Below, piece by piece: positions 25,916-34,882 of a stretch of 64,000 nucleotides of DNA. The stretch is taken from assembly GCF_002028425.1 (NCBI RefSeq), contig NZ_CP020043.1:186001-250000 (forward strand). The letters are read 5' to 3'. Every line of letters begins with the position of its first letter. Positions within the stretch are counted from its first letter, which is position 1. The stretch is from Streptomyces katrae (lineage in GTDB: Bacteria > Actinomycetota > Actinomycetes > Streptomycetales > Streptomycetaceae). The notes under the pieces are model-generated. The model searched no databases, was not told the origin of the DNA, and saw nothing but the letters and a program-made list of their open reading frames with translations. Position numbers and translations under genes: made by a program.

Positions 25916-26035
25916 GTCAAGAGAATCGAGACGGGTGCCATCGGGATGCCCCGCCTGCCGATGCTCATCCGGCTCGCGACCCTCTACGGATGCGATCTCG
26001 CCGACCTCACCGGTGACGAGCGCATCGCCGCGGCC
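25916..26035 (+). pseudogene. Remnant of an XRE-family (HTH) regulator
   Basis: In-frame text VKRIETGAIGMPRLPML followed by ATLYGCDLADLTGDE matches the end of a Cro/C1-type HTH domain. An in-frame TGA lies directly upstream at 25913-25915, there is no start or helix-1/2 region, and the frame continues into repeat DNA. This is a broken fragment at the edge of the repeat region. Confidence 0.55.
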
Positions 26036-26127
26036 ACGTACACCAAGTCGCACCACGGCGGTGGCGAACGTGGTGGCCTGCTGAGGGGCGGGGCTGGGCG
26101 GGGCGGGTGGCCGCCGGGGTCCCGGCT

Positions 26128-26450
26128 GGGCGGTCTCAGAGATCGGTTGGGGGTTTCCCGTCAGTCTCATCGTCCTTCCGCGTCGGGCCACCCTGTCAAG
26201 GGCGCTCCTTCGTCGCGTCGCTCCGCGATCGCCTACGGCGACCCTTGACAGGCCGTCCCGCCACGAAAAGCCGAAGACTGCCGGGAAACCCCCAAAAGGA
26301 CGGCACGGTCGTACCTGAGACATCCGGCGGGATCAGCGCCCCTCCGGGGTCGTCGGGGGCCGCCTCACCAAGCATCCGGGCCGAGGAGCCAGTGCATCGG
26401 GGCCGCGATCCGCGACAGATCGCTACGCGCTCCTCCCGTCTCGGCGTCCG
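26128..26450. repeat. Left arm of a large inverted repeat
   Basis: About 320 bases that recur, nearly base for base, in opposite orientation at 28490-28815. The arm contains one 149-bp MITE-like element and the edge of the 103-bp tandem repeats. Small differences occur, for instance near 26310-26400. Confidence 0.8.
26147..26295. mobile_element. MITE-like 149-bp element, copy A
   Basis: Bounded by imperfect terminal inverted repeats, TTGGGGGTTTCCCG at the left and CCGGGAAACCCCCAA at the right (CAGT/ACTG just inside). A second inverted repeat inside pairs CCTGTCAAGGG with CCCTTGACAGG. There is no coding capacity. The foldback structure and a second copy nearby suggest a non-autonomous element or a dispersed repeat. 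Confidence 0.6.
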
Positions 26451-26600
26451 CCGCCCGCCTGGGGTTGCTACCCGCACGGGATGACGAAGAAATCGCCCTG
26501 CGGAGCACCCAGGCGCATGAGATCGCTACGCGCTGCCCAGATCTCGGCGCCCCACGGCCGTCTGGGGCGGGCATCCGGACCAGACGCCGTCACGCGGGGT
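26417..26600 (-). repeat. 103-bp tandem repeat units, inverted set
   Basis: The marker AGATCGCTACGC occurs at 26417 and 26520, exactly 103 bases apart. This is the complement of the marker that recurs every 103 bases at 28201-28510. The copies are degenerate. Confidence 0.65.
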
Positions 26601-26683
26601 GCGCCCGGCGTCCCGGCCGCCGAGGGGACGGAGGACGCGTGTAGGTGGTTGGCCATGGAGCGGGGATCGGCTGGCAGCAGGGG

Positions 26684-27025
26684 TCAGGGGCCGACGTATT
26701 CGTATACGCCGCCGTGGGGGTGTCTGAGAATGGCTCGGTGGCCGTTGGGGGTGGGTTGGGGTGGGGTGACGACGGTGGCGCCGGCTGCCGTCGCCTCCTC
26801 GACGGCGGCGGCCAGATCGTCGACCGTCAGGGTGGCGCAGACGGAGGCGATCCTGCGCACCGCCTCCTCCGGGCCGGAGAAGAGGAGGAAGGGGCCCACG
26901 CTCGCCAGGTGGACACCGGCGAACGCGAAGCGTTCGGCCTTGCGGCCGGTCAGCCGCTCGTAGAAGGGGAGGGCCCCTTCCAGGTCGTCGACGTTCTGGC
27001 GCGCGATCACCGAATCGATCTTCAT
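26684..27025 (-). CDS. VOC (glyoxalase/bleomycin-resistance fold) family protein
   Basis: A 113-residue single VOC domain, with MKIDSVIARQNVDDLEGALPF at the start and HPHGGVYEYVGP at the end. Substrate unknown; members include glyoxalases, dioxygenases and antibiotic-binding proteins. Its ATG overlaps the stop of the upstream VOC gene by one base, so the two form an operon and might act as a pair. Confidence 0.88.
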   Translation of the reverse strand: MKIDSVIARQNVDDLEGALPFYERLTGRKAERFAFAGVHLASVGPFLLFSGPEEAVRRIASVCATLTVDDLAAAVEEATAAGATVVTPPQPTPNGHRAILRHPHGGVYEYVGP

Positions 27026-27414
27026 CAGCCGGCTGCCCGCTGGCGCAGCGAGATCTGGTTGCCGTCCGGGTCCAGCGCTTCGACGCGGATGCCGAACCCG
27101 TAGTCCACCGGCTCCCCGTCGAAGCTCACCCCGCGGTCGCGGAAGACCTTGAAGTCCTCCCGCAGGTCGTCCGACTCGAGGATGACCGGCCCGGGCGTTC
27201 CGCCCGCCTGGACCTCGGCCGGCTGTCCCGCGGCCGAGCCGTGCGCCCACAGGATGATCTCGACCGGGCTGCCGGGGGCCGCGACCGTGAGGAAGCGGCC
27301 GTCAGGGCCCGGGTAGTCGATGCGCTTCTCCAGGCCGAGTTGTTCCGTGTAGAAGCGCAGGGCGCGGTCCTGGTCGCTGACGTAGAGGGTGACGTACATG
27401 AGGTTGGTCAGCAT
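27025..27414 (-). CDS. VOC family protein
   Basis: A 129-residue VOC domain protein (MYVTLYVSDQDRALRFYTEQLG at the start, DPDGNQISLRQ at the end). First gene of a two-gene operon with another VOC protein, divergent from a DinB-like gene across about 100 bases that must hold both promoters. No specific substrate can be inferred. Confidence 0.9.
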   Translation of the reverse strand: MLTNLMYVTLYVSDQDRALRFYTEQLGLEKRIDYPGPDGRFLTVAAPGSPVEIILWAHGSAAGQPAEVQAGGTPGPVILESDDLREDFKVFRDRGVSFDGEPVDYGFGIRVEALDPDGNQISLRQRAAG

Positions 27415-27516
27415 CGTGCTGTCCTTCCGTCCGTTGGTCGGTGTTGCTTCACTGACGGATGCCGAACGGCGGATGTGACAGCCCGGCTGTCAGTGCCGGG
27501 TGGGAGGCTCGTCGGC

Positions 27517-28116
27517 ATGACCGCACACGACCCCAAGACCGAACTCCTCCGCTACCTCCAGGAGGGTCGGGAGGCCCTGGTCTGGAAGCTGGAAGGCCTC
27601 TCGGACTACGCCGTCCGCCGCCCGCTCACCCCCACCGGTACGAACTTGCTGGGGCTGGTCAAACACGCCGCCGGTGTCGAGCTGGGGTACTTCGGTGACA
27701 CCTTCGGCCGACCTTTCTTCGGCGACGCGCCACCCGCCTGGTGGTACACGCAGGACGCCGAACCCAACGCGGACATGTGGGCAGCCGAGGACGAGTCGCG
27801 CGAGGACATCGTCGCCCTCTACCGGCGGGCCTGGGAGCATTCCGACGTCACGATCGCCTCGCTGACGCTCGACGCCGTAGGCCACGTCCCGTGGTGGCCG
27901 GAGGACCGCAGCGCGGTGACACTGCATCACGTCCTGGTGCGCGTGATCTCAGACACCCAGCGCCACGCCGGCCACGCCGACATCGTGCGTGAGCTCATCG
28001 ACGGATCCGTCGGCGTAGCGCAGGCCAAGAACAGCCTGCCGACGCAGGACCCGTCCTGGTGGGAGAGCCACCGCAGCCGCTTGGAACGCGTGGCTCGCCG
28101 GTTCGGCGACAGCTGA
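27517..28116 (+). CDS. DinB family protein (DUF664-like metal-binding helical bundle)
   Basis: A 199-residue four-helix protein of the DinB/YfiT superfamily. Conserved His positions occur in LVKHAAGVELGYFG, VTLHHVLVRVISDTQRHAGHADIVREL and the central Trp-rich region. Some relatives are thiol-dependent (mycothiol or bacillithiol) transferases; most are unknown. ATG at 27517 with GGGAGG upstream is preferred over longer in-frame starts. It lies between the inverted repeats. Confidence 0.87.
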   Translation: MTAHDPKTELLRYLQEGREALVWKLEGLSDYAVRRPLTPTGTNLLGLVKHAAGVELGYFGDTFGRPFFGDAPPAWWYTQDAEPNADMWAAEDESREDIVALYRRAWEHSDVTIASLTLDAVGHVPWWPEDRSAVTLHHVLVRVISDTQRHAGHADIVRELIDGSVGVAQAKNSLPTQDPSWWESHRSRLERVARRFGDS

Positions 28117-28149
28117 CCGGAATGCCGTCCTGATCGTCCTCGACTGCGG

Positions 28150-28560
28150 GTATCAGCCCTCAGCCCAAGACCGCCGCCGGACGCAGAAAGGTGGGAAGCC
28201 GCGTAGCGATCTGGGGTGACCACCAGCCCCGGATGCCGGTCTGGTTGGCCTTTGGTGCGGGCAGCGGGCCCAGGCGGCCGTCGGACGCCGAGAAATCCGG
28301 AGCGCGTAGCGATCTGGGGCGCCCACCGCCCCCGGATGACGATCCCGTCGGCCTTGGGCGCGGGCAGCGGCCCCGGACGGTCGTCGGACGCCGAGAAATC
28401 AGGAGCGCGTAGCGATCTGGGGCGCCCACCGGCCCCGGATGCCGGTCCCATTGGCCTTGGGCGCGGGCAGCGGGCCAAGACCGCCGTCGGACGCTGAGAC
28501 GGGAGGAGCGCGTAGCGATCTGTTGCGGATCGCGGCCCCGAGGAACTGCCTCGTCGGCCC
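28150..28560 (+). repeat. 103-bp tandem repeat array
   Basis: The marker GCGTAGCGATCT occurs at 28201, 28304, 28407 and 28510, an exact 103-base period. Intervening text shared between units includes GTCGGACGCCGAGAAATC and TTGGGCGCGGGCAGCGG. About three and a half units, diverged at single bases. Units this long without spacers are not CRISPR. Confidence 0.85.
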
Positions 28561-28815
28561 GGATGCTTGGCGAGGCGGCCCCCGACGACCTCGAAGGGTC
28601 GCTGATTCCGCCGGATGTCCAGGTACGACCGTGCCGTCCTTTTGGGGGTTTCCCGGCAGTCTTCGGCTTTTCGTGGCGGGTCGCCCTGTCAAGGGTCGCC
28701 GTAGGCGATCGCGGAGCGACGCGACGAAGGAGCGCCCTTGACAGGGTGGCCCGACGCGGAAGGACGATGAGACTGACGGGAAACCCCCAACCCCTCTCTG
28801 AGACCGGGCCGCCGT
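28490..28815. repeat. Right arm of the large inverted repeat
   Basis: Near-identical reverse complement of 26128-26450. Between the arms lie the two VOC genes and the DinB-like gene, so recombination between arms could invert about 2 kb. Confidence 0.8.
28642..28790. mobile_element. MITE-like 149-bp element, copy B
   Basis: Second copy of the element at 26147-26295, same length, opposite orientation, with the same terminal and internal inverted repeats. Confidence 0.6.
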
Positions 28816-28822
28816 GGCTCCG

Positions 28823-29740
28823 CTACTTCGCCGCCACTGCCGCCCGGGCCACTCCCCTCGACCGCCTGCGGGAGACGGCCACGCCCGTCAGGCAGATCGC
28901 GCCGCCCAGGAGGGTGAGCCCGCCCGGGATCTCGTCCAGGGCGAACCAGGCGATGAGGACGACGACCGCCGGGACCGCGTACGTCGTCGCGCCCATCTTG
29001 CCCGCCGTGGTGCGGGACAGGGCGTAGGTCCAGGTGGTGAAGGCCAGGGCGGTCGGGAAGAGGCCCAGGTAGACCATGTTGAGGGTGGCCGACAGAGGAG
29101 CCCGGGGCAGCTGCGTCAGGAGCTGGCCGGCGAAGGGCAGGGTGCAGGCCGTGCCCACGAAGCAGCCGTACGTGGTGACTTGGATCGGGTCCGCGTGCCG
29201 CAGGGCGGGCTTCTGCGAGACCACCCCGGCCCCGTAGGCGAGCGCGGCGACCAGGCAGAGCAGCACCCCGGTGAGGGAGGACGTGCCGCCCTTGGAGGTG
29301 GACATGCCCACGACCACGGCCCCCGCGAAGGAGACGCCCATGCCGGCCAGCAGCATCGGTGGGAACCCCTCCTTCAGCAGCCAGCCGCTGAGCAGGGCGA
29401 TGACGATCGGGCCGATGTTGACGACCATGGCGGCGGTGCCGGCATCGACGCCCTGCTCGCCCCAGTTCAGCGTGACCATGTACAGCCCGAACCACAGCAC
29501 CCCGGACGCCAGGATCCCGGGCCAGGCCTGGCGGGGCGGCAGCGGTACCCGCTTGACCAGCAGGACGGCGCCCAGCGCGACCGAAGCCGTCAGGAGGCGG
29601 CCCAGCGCGAGCGCGCCGGGGCCGTAGTGCTCCGCGGAGGCGCGGATGGACACGAATGCGGAGGCCCACAGGGCGACGGTGACGGAGGCCGCGACGAGGG
29701 CGCGTTGGTCGATGCTGGACTCGCCAGTCGTTTGGTCCAT
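28823..29740 (-). CDS. EamA/DMT-superfamily transporter
   Basis: A 305-residue inner-membrane protein with ten predicted hydrophobic helices in two EamA halves (ALVAASVTVALWASAFV at the start; SSLTGVLLCLVAALAYGAGV opening the second half). These are drug/metabolite exporters of mostly unknown substrate. The gene ends directly against the right inverted-repeat arm. ATG at 29740 is chosen; a TTG ten bases upstream would add three residues. A 12-bp palindrome TCAATGTATTGA (29746-29757) sits at the start and may be an operator. Confidence 0.9.
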   Translation of the reverse strand: MDQTTGESSIDQRALVAASVTVALWASAFVSIRASAEHYGPGALALGRLLTASVALGAVLLVKRVPLPPRQAWPGILASGVLWFGLYMVTLNWGEQGVDAGTAAMVVNIGPIVIALLSGWLLKEGFPPMLLAGMGVSFAGAVVVGMSTSKGGTSSLTGVLLCLVAALAYGAGVVSQKPALRHADPIQVTTYGCFVGTACTLPFAGQLLTQLPRAPLSATLNMVYLGLFPTALAFTTWTYALSRTTAGKMGATTYAVPAVVVLIAWFALDEIPGGLTLLGGAICLTGVAVSRRRSRGVARAAVAAK

Positions 29741-29801
29741 GCGCGTCAATGTATTGAGGCGTTTCGGCCTTGCCTACGGCCTTTCCGGCACGATGGACCG
29801 A

Positions 29802-29847
29802 TGTCAGGGCGTTGTCAGGGCGCTGACAGCGCTGACAGCCCTGACAC
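29802..29847. terminator. Hairpin after the type II thioesterase gene
   Basis: TGTCAGGGC...TGTCAG pairs with CTGACA...GCCCTGACA in a compact inverted repeat just beyond the thioesterase stop. It lies between two minus-strand genes and probably ends the MatB-thioesterase operon. Confidence 0.55.
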
Positions 29848-29852
29848 CACCG

Positions 29853-30725
29853 TCACCGCACCCCCGTGAACCCCCTCAGGTCCTCGGCGATGGCGGCCGT
29901 CACCGCCCCGTGCTCGGCGGCCAGGTAGAAGTGCCCGCCGGGGAACCCCCGGAACGTGAAGGCGCCCTCCGTCAGCTCCCGCCAGCCCATGGCCTCGGCC
30001 ACGCTCGTCCGCGGGTCGGACTCCCCGCAGAGCACGCTGACGGGGGTGCGCAGCGGCGGTCCCGGCTCGTGGCGGTAGGTTCCGACGGCGCGGTAGTCGC
30101 TGCGCAGGGCCGGGAGGATCATCGCCCGCAGCTCCGGGTCGGCCAGCAGGCCCGCGTCGGTGCCGGACAGGGCCTGGACGTGGGCGAGGAGGGCGTCGTC
30201 GTCCCGGGTGTGGAAGTCGTCGTGCCGGGCCACCAGCGGGGAGCGGCGGCCGGAGAGGATCAGGCCGCGCGGGCCGGCGCCGGTGGCCTCCAGGCGGCGG
30301 GTGAGTTCGTACGCGAGGACCGCGCCCATGCTGTGCCCGAACAGGACGAGGGGCCGTTCCCGCCAGGGCGCCAGGGCCCGTTCCACCCCGTCGGCGAGTC
30401 CGGCGATGGTGTCGGGGCAGGGCTCCGAGAGCCGTTCCTGGCGGCCGGGGTACTGGATGGTGAGGACTTCGGCGTGCGGGGCGAGGTCGCGGGAGAGCGG
30501 GAAGTAGTAGGAGGCGTTGCCGCCGGCGTGCGGGAGGACGACGAGGACCGGGACCGGGACCGAGGCCGGGACCAAGGCCGAGGCCGGGACCGGGACCGAG
30601 GCCGGGACCGGGACCGAGGCCGAGGCCGAGGCCGGGACCGGGACCGGAGCCGGAGTCGGAGCCGGGGCCGTGTGCGGGTCGGCCGGGGGGTGGAAGCGGC
30701 GGATCCAGGGATTGGTCGCGGTCAC
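29853..30725 (-). CDS. Type II thioesterase
   Basis: A 290-residue TEII. Core motifs are LPHAGGNASYY, Ser132 in GHSMG and His in FPGGHFYL. Before the core (about 15-60) lies a Pro/Val/Ala-rich repeat tract encoded by GGGACC/GAGGCC hexamer-like DNA, absent from typical TEIIs. GTG start overlaps the MatB stop (GTGA), so malonyl-CoA supply and carrier proof-reading are co-expressed. It probably serves a PKS, perhaps the one starting at 39 kb, though it lies 9 kb away on the other strand. Confidence 0.9.
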   Translation of the reverse strand: MTATNPWIRRFHPPADPHTAPAPTPAPVPVPASASASVPVPASVPVPASALVPASVPVPVLVVLPHAGGNASYYFPLSRDLAPHAEVLTIQYPGRQERLSEPCPDTIAGLADGVERALAPWRERPLVLFGHSMGAVLAYELTRRLEATGAGPRGLILSGRRSPLVARHDDFHTRDDDALLAHVQALSGTDAGLLADPELRAMILPALRSDYRAVGTYRHEPGPPLRTPVSVLCGESDPRTSVAEAMGWRELTEGAFTFRGFPGGHFYLAAEHGAVTAAIAEDLRGFTGVR

Positions 30726-32080
30726 CGGCCCGTCCCCTGGGCTTCGTCCGTCAGGAGGAGCTTCTTCTGCGGCTTGCCCATCGCGTTGCGCGGGATGGAC
30801 GCGACGAAGCGGACCTCGCGCGGGCGCTTGTGCACGGACAGGTGCGCGGCGACGAAGTCGGTCAGTTCGGCGCCGGTGACGCCCTCGGCGACGACGAACG
30901 CCACGATCCGCTGCCCGAGGTCGGTGTCGGGGACTCCGACGACGGCGGCCTCGCTCACCTTGGGGTGGTCGAGCAGGGCGTTCTCGATCTCGCCCGCGCC
31001 GATCCGGTAGCCGCCCGACTTGATCATGTCGATGGAGGCCCGGCCCACGATGCGGTGGACCCCGTCCTCGGGGTCGACGGCCGCGATGTCGCCCGTGCGG
31101 AACCACCCGTCCTCGGTGTACGCGGCCGCGGTCGCCTCCGGGCGGCCCAGGTACCCGGCGAACAAGGTGGGCCCGGTCAGCTGGAGTTCGCCGATGTCGG
31201 CGCCCGGCTCGGCGGCGATGCGGGTCCGGATGCCGGGGAGCGGGGTGCCCACGGTGCCGGGGCGGACCTCGCCGCCGGCGCGGCCGCTGACGGTGATCAG
31301 GGTCTCGGTCATCCCGTACCGCTCGACGGGGCGGTGGCCGGTGAGGCGCTCCAGGTCCCGGAACACGGGGGCGGGCAGCGCGGCGCTGCCGGAGACGAGG
31401 AGGCGGGCGCCGGACAGGGCGGCGGCGGCCGCGGGGTCGGCGGCGATGCGGGACCAGACGGTGGGCACCCCGAAGTACAGGCTGCCGCCCGCGGCGGCGT
31501 ACGCCTGCGGGGTCGGGCGGCCGGTGTGCACGAGGCGGCTTCCGGTGCGCAGGGCGCCGAGTACGCCGAGGACGAGGCCGTGGACGTGGAACAGCGGGAG
31601 GCCGTGCACGAGGGTGTCCTCGGCGGTCCACTGCCAGGCGGCGGCGAGGGCGTCGAGGTCGGCGGCGAGGGCGTCGGCGGTGAGGACCACGCCCTTCGGG
31701 GGGCCGGTGGTGCCGGAGGTGTAGAGGATGAGCGCCGGGTCCTGGGGGTTCGTGGTGCGGGGCCCGGGGGTCGTGTCGGAGCGGCGGGCGAAGTCGACGG
31801 TGATCTCGACAGCGCCGGAGTCGCGGAGGACGTGCTCGCGTTCGGCGGGGCCGGCATCGGGGGGCAGCGGCACGAAGGGCACCCCGGCGAGGAGTCCGCC
31901 GACCGCGGCGGCGACGGTTTCGAGCGAGGCCGTCGCGGTGACGGCGAAGGCGGGGGCGCCGGCGATGTCGGCGGCCACGGCGCGGGCGGCGCCCAGCAGT
32001 TGCTCGTACGAGGCGGTACGGCCGGCTACGGCGATGGCGTCGGGGCGGTCGCCGTAGGTCCCGTCGAGGGCGGTCAGCAC
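30722..32080 (-). CDS. matB: Malonyl-CoA synthetase (MatB-like acyl-CoA ligase)
   Basis: A 452-residue ANL-superfamily acyl-CoA synthetase. The P-loop motif is LYTSGTTGPPKGVV, followed by YGMTETLIT, GWFRTGDIA and the C-terminal catalytic Lys in GKPQKKL. Length and the SIDMIKSGGYRIGAGEIE stretch match MatB malonyl/methylmalonyl-CoA synthetases common in Streptomyces, which make extender units from free diacids. Coupled to a TEII. The subgroup assignment is by recall of the family, not by alignment. Confidence 0.85.
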   Translation of the reverse strand: MLTALDGTYGDRPDAIAVAGRTASYEQLLGAARAVAADIAGAPAFAVTATASLETVAAAVGGLLAGVPFVPLPPDAGPAEREHVLRDSGAVEITVDFARRSDTTPGPRTTNPQDPALILYTSGTTGPPKGVVLTADALAADLDALAAAWQWTAEDTLVHGLPLFHVHGLVLGVLGALRTGSRLVHTGRPTPQAYAAAGGSLYFGVPTVWSRIAADPAAAAALSGARLLVSGSAALPAPVFRDLERLTGHRPVERYGMTETLITVSGRAGGEVRPGTVGTPLPGIRTRIAAEPGADIGELQLTGPTLFAGYLGRPEATAAAYTEDGWFRTGDIAAVDPEDGVHRIVGRASIDMIKSGGYRIGAGEIENALLDHPKVSEAAVVGVPDTDLGQRIVAFVVAEGVTGAELTDFVAAHLSVHKRPREVRFVASIPRNAMGKPQKKLLLTDEAQGTGR

Positions 32081-32159
32081 GCGGTAACTCCCTGGGGGTG
32101 GTGGGAGGCCAGGGTACGTGGCCGGGCCGGACCCGCGCCCGAGCGCGCCTGGTCTCGCC

Positions 32160-32219
32160 GGAGGTCCCCCCGGAGGTCCCGCCGGAGGTCCCGCCGGAGG
32201 TCCCCCCGGAGGTCCCGCC
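32160..32219. repeat. 12-bp direct repeats upstream of the MatB gene
   Basis: Five head-to-tail copies of GGAGGTCCC(C/G)CC. They lie in the roughly 210-base divergent gap between MatB and a small membrane protein gene. Confidence 0.85.
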
Positions 32220-32250
32220 CGGGGTGGCGGTGGGCGAAGGATGAGCTACC

Positions 32251-32280
32251 TTTGAACACGTTCAGCTGAATGCGTTCAAA
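32251..32280. promoter_or_regulatory. 30-bp palindromic operator-like site
   Basis: Arms TTTGAACACGTTCAG and CTGAATGCGTTCAAA are mirror images with two mismatches, 14 bases before a GTG start. The form (TGAAC...GTTCA) suits a TetR- or GntR-type repressor, but no such gene is adjacent. Confidence 0.65.
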
Positions 32281-32293
32281 ACAGGGGGCGTCG

Positions 32294-32677
32294 GTGAGCG
32301 AAAAGCAGAACGTGACCGCTCGGCAGCGGGGTTGGGCCGTGGCCGGGGTGGTGGCCGCGGTGCTCGGGGCGGGCTTCTGGATCGCCGTGACCCACGGCTT
32401 CCTGTTCTGGATCGCCATGGGCACGGGTGCCGTGACTCTCGTCCCGCTCCTGACCGTGGACCGTCCGAAGGCCTTCGCCCGCGCCTGTCTCGCCGTCGGG
32501 TCGGTCCTGTTGGCCTGGTCGCTGATCGGCGTCGTCCTCGGGATGTTCGTGTTCCTCCCGGCGGCAGTGCTGCTGCTCGTCGCCGCCTTCGTCGAGCCCG
32601 GCAACCGCCCGCGCGCGGGTTTCGCGGCGGCCGTGCCGCTCGTGGTCGCGGCCGCCGCGGCCGTGCTCGCCCGCTGA
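32294..32677 (+). CDS. Small predicted membrane protein
   Basis: A 127-residue protein with about four hydrophobic helices (20-40, 43-60, 72-95, 108-125) and a short polar N terminus. No family recognised. GTG at 32294 with AGGGGG upstream is chosen because the palindromic operator lies just before it. It is followed by a strong hairpin. Confidence 0.78.
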   Translation: MSEKQNVTARQRGWAVAGVVAAVLGAGFWIAVTHGFLFWIAMGTGAVTLVPLLTVDRPKAFARACLAVGSVLLAWSLIGVVLGMFVFLPAAVLLLVAAFVEPGNRPRAGFAAAVPLVVAAAAAVLAR

Positions 32678-32687
32678 CCGGGCCGGA

Positions 32688-32722
32688 CCGGGCCCGCACC
32701 CCGGCAGGGTGTGCGGGCCCGG
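32688..32722. terminator. Hairpin between the small membrane protein and glutamate dehydrogenase genes
   Basis: A perfect 12-bp stem (CCGGGCCCGCAC / GTGCGGGCCCGG) with an 11-base loop, between two convergent genes; likely bidirectional. Confidence 0.7.
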
Positions 32723-32796
32723 TGGGCGAGGGCAACGGGGCGAACGAGGGGAACGAGGCGAACGAGGGGAACAGGGTCAGCGAGAGGAACGGTGCG

Positions 32797-34236
<1,440 letters not shown>

Positions 34237-34241
34237 CTACT

Positions 34242-34287
34242 GAGCCGGTACGAGCCGATGCCGAGCCGATACGAGCCGGTGCCGAGC
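34242..34287. repeat. Near-identical 21-bp direct repeats
   Basis: GAGCCGGTACGAGCCGATGCC followed by GAGCCGATACGAGCCGGTGCC, in the divergent gap upstream of gdhA. Possibly regulatory, possibly simple slippage. Confidence 0.6.
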
Positions 34288-34377
34288 CGAAGGGCGTCGT
34301 CGTCACGGTGCGTGGCGCGTTCACGACCGTAGGATCGTCAACGGCGCGCGTCAGCGGGGCACGAGGGGGACACCTGC

Positions 34378-34875
34378 ATGGAAACGGCACGGTTCGCGGC
34401 ACTGATCGCGGCGACGATCACCACGGGGCTGGTCAGCGGCCTCTTCTACGGGTTCACGGTGGCGGTGATGCCGGGTCTGCGGACCTCCGGCGACCGGACG
34501 GTGGTCGAGGCGATGCAGCGGATCAACGTGGCGATCCTCAACGGCTGGTTCCTGTTGGGCTATGTGGGTGCGCTGGTGTTCACCGGGCTCGCCCTGGCCC
34601 TGCAGCTGGCGGGGGACGGAGGGGGAGGCGCGACGGCGCCGCTGGCGGGGGCGTTCGCCGCCTACCTGCTGGCGGTGGTGGTCACCGCCCGGGTGAACAT
34701 CCCGCTGAACAACGCCCTGGCGCAGGCCGGACCGGTGGAGGACATCGCCGACCCGGCGGCCGTGCGGCGGGCGTTCGAGGGGCCGTGGGTGCGGGCGAAC
34801 ACGGGGCGCACGGTCCTGTGCGCGGCGGCGTTCGGGCTGCTGGTGTGGGCGCTGGCGCTGCACGGGCAGCCGTAG
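34378..34875 (+). CDS. DUF1772 (anthrone oxygenase-like) membrane protein
   Basis: A 165-residue protein with four hydrophobic helices and the DUF1772 core NIPLNNALAQAG between helices three and four. The family includes cofactor-free anthrone oxygenases, but most members are uncharacterised. It converges on a second DUF1772 gene, seven bases between stops, suggesting an old duplication with inversion. Confidence 0.85.
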   Translation: METARFAALIAATITTGLVSGLFYGFTVAVMPGLRTSGDRTVVEAMQRINVAILNGWFLLGYVGALVFTGLALALQLAGDGGGGATAPLAGAFAAYLLAVVVTARVNIPLNNALAQAGPVEDIADPAAVRRAFEGPWVRANTGRTVLCAAAFGLLVWALALHGQP

Positions 34876-34882
34876 CAGGGGG

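Noticed and set aside
28150..28560. CRISPR array
   Set aside because: Units are 103 bases, contiguous and degenerate, with no distinct repeat/spacer structure and no cas genes.
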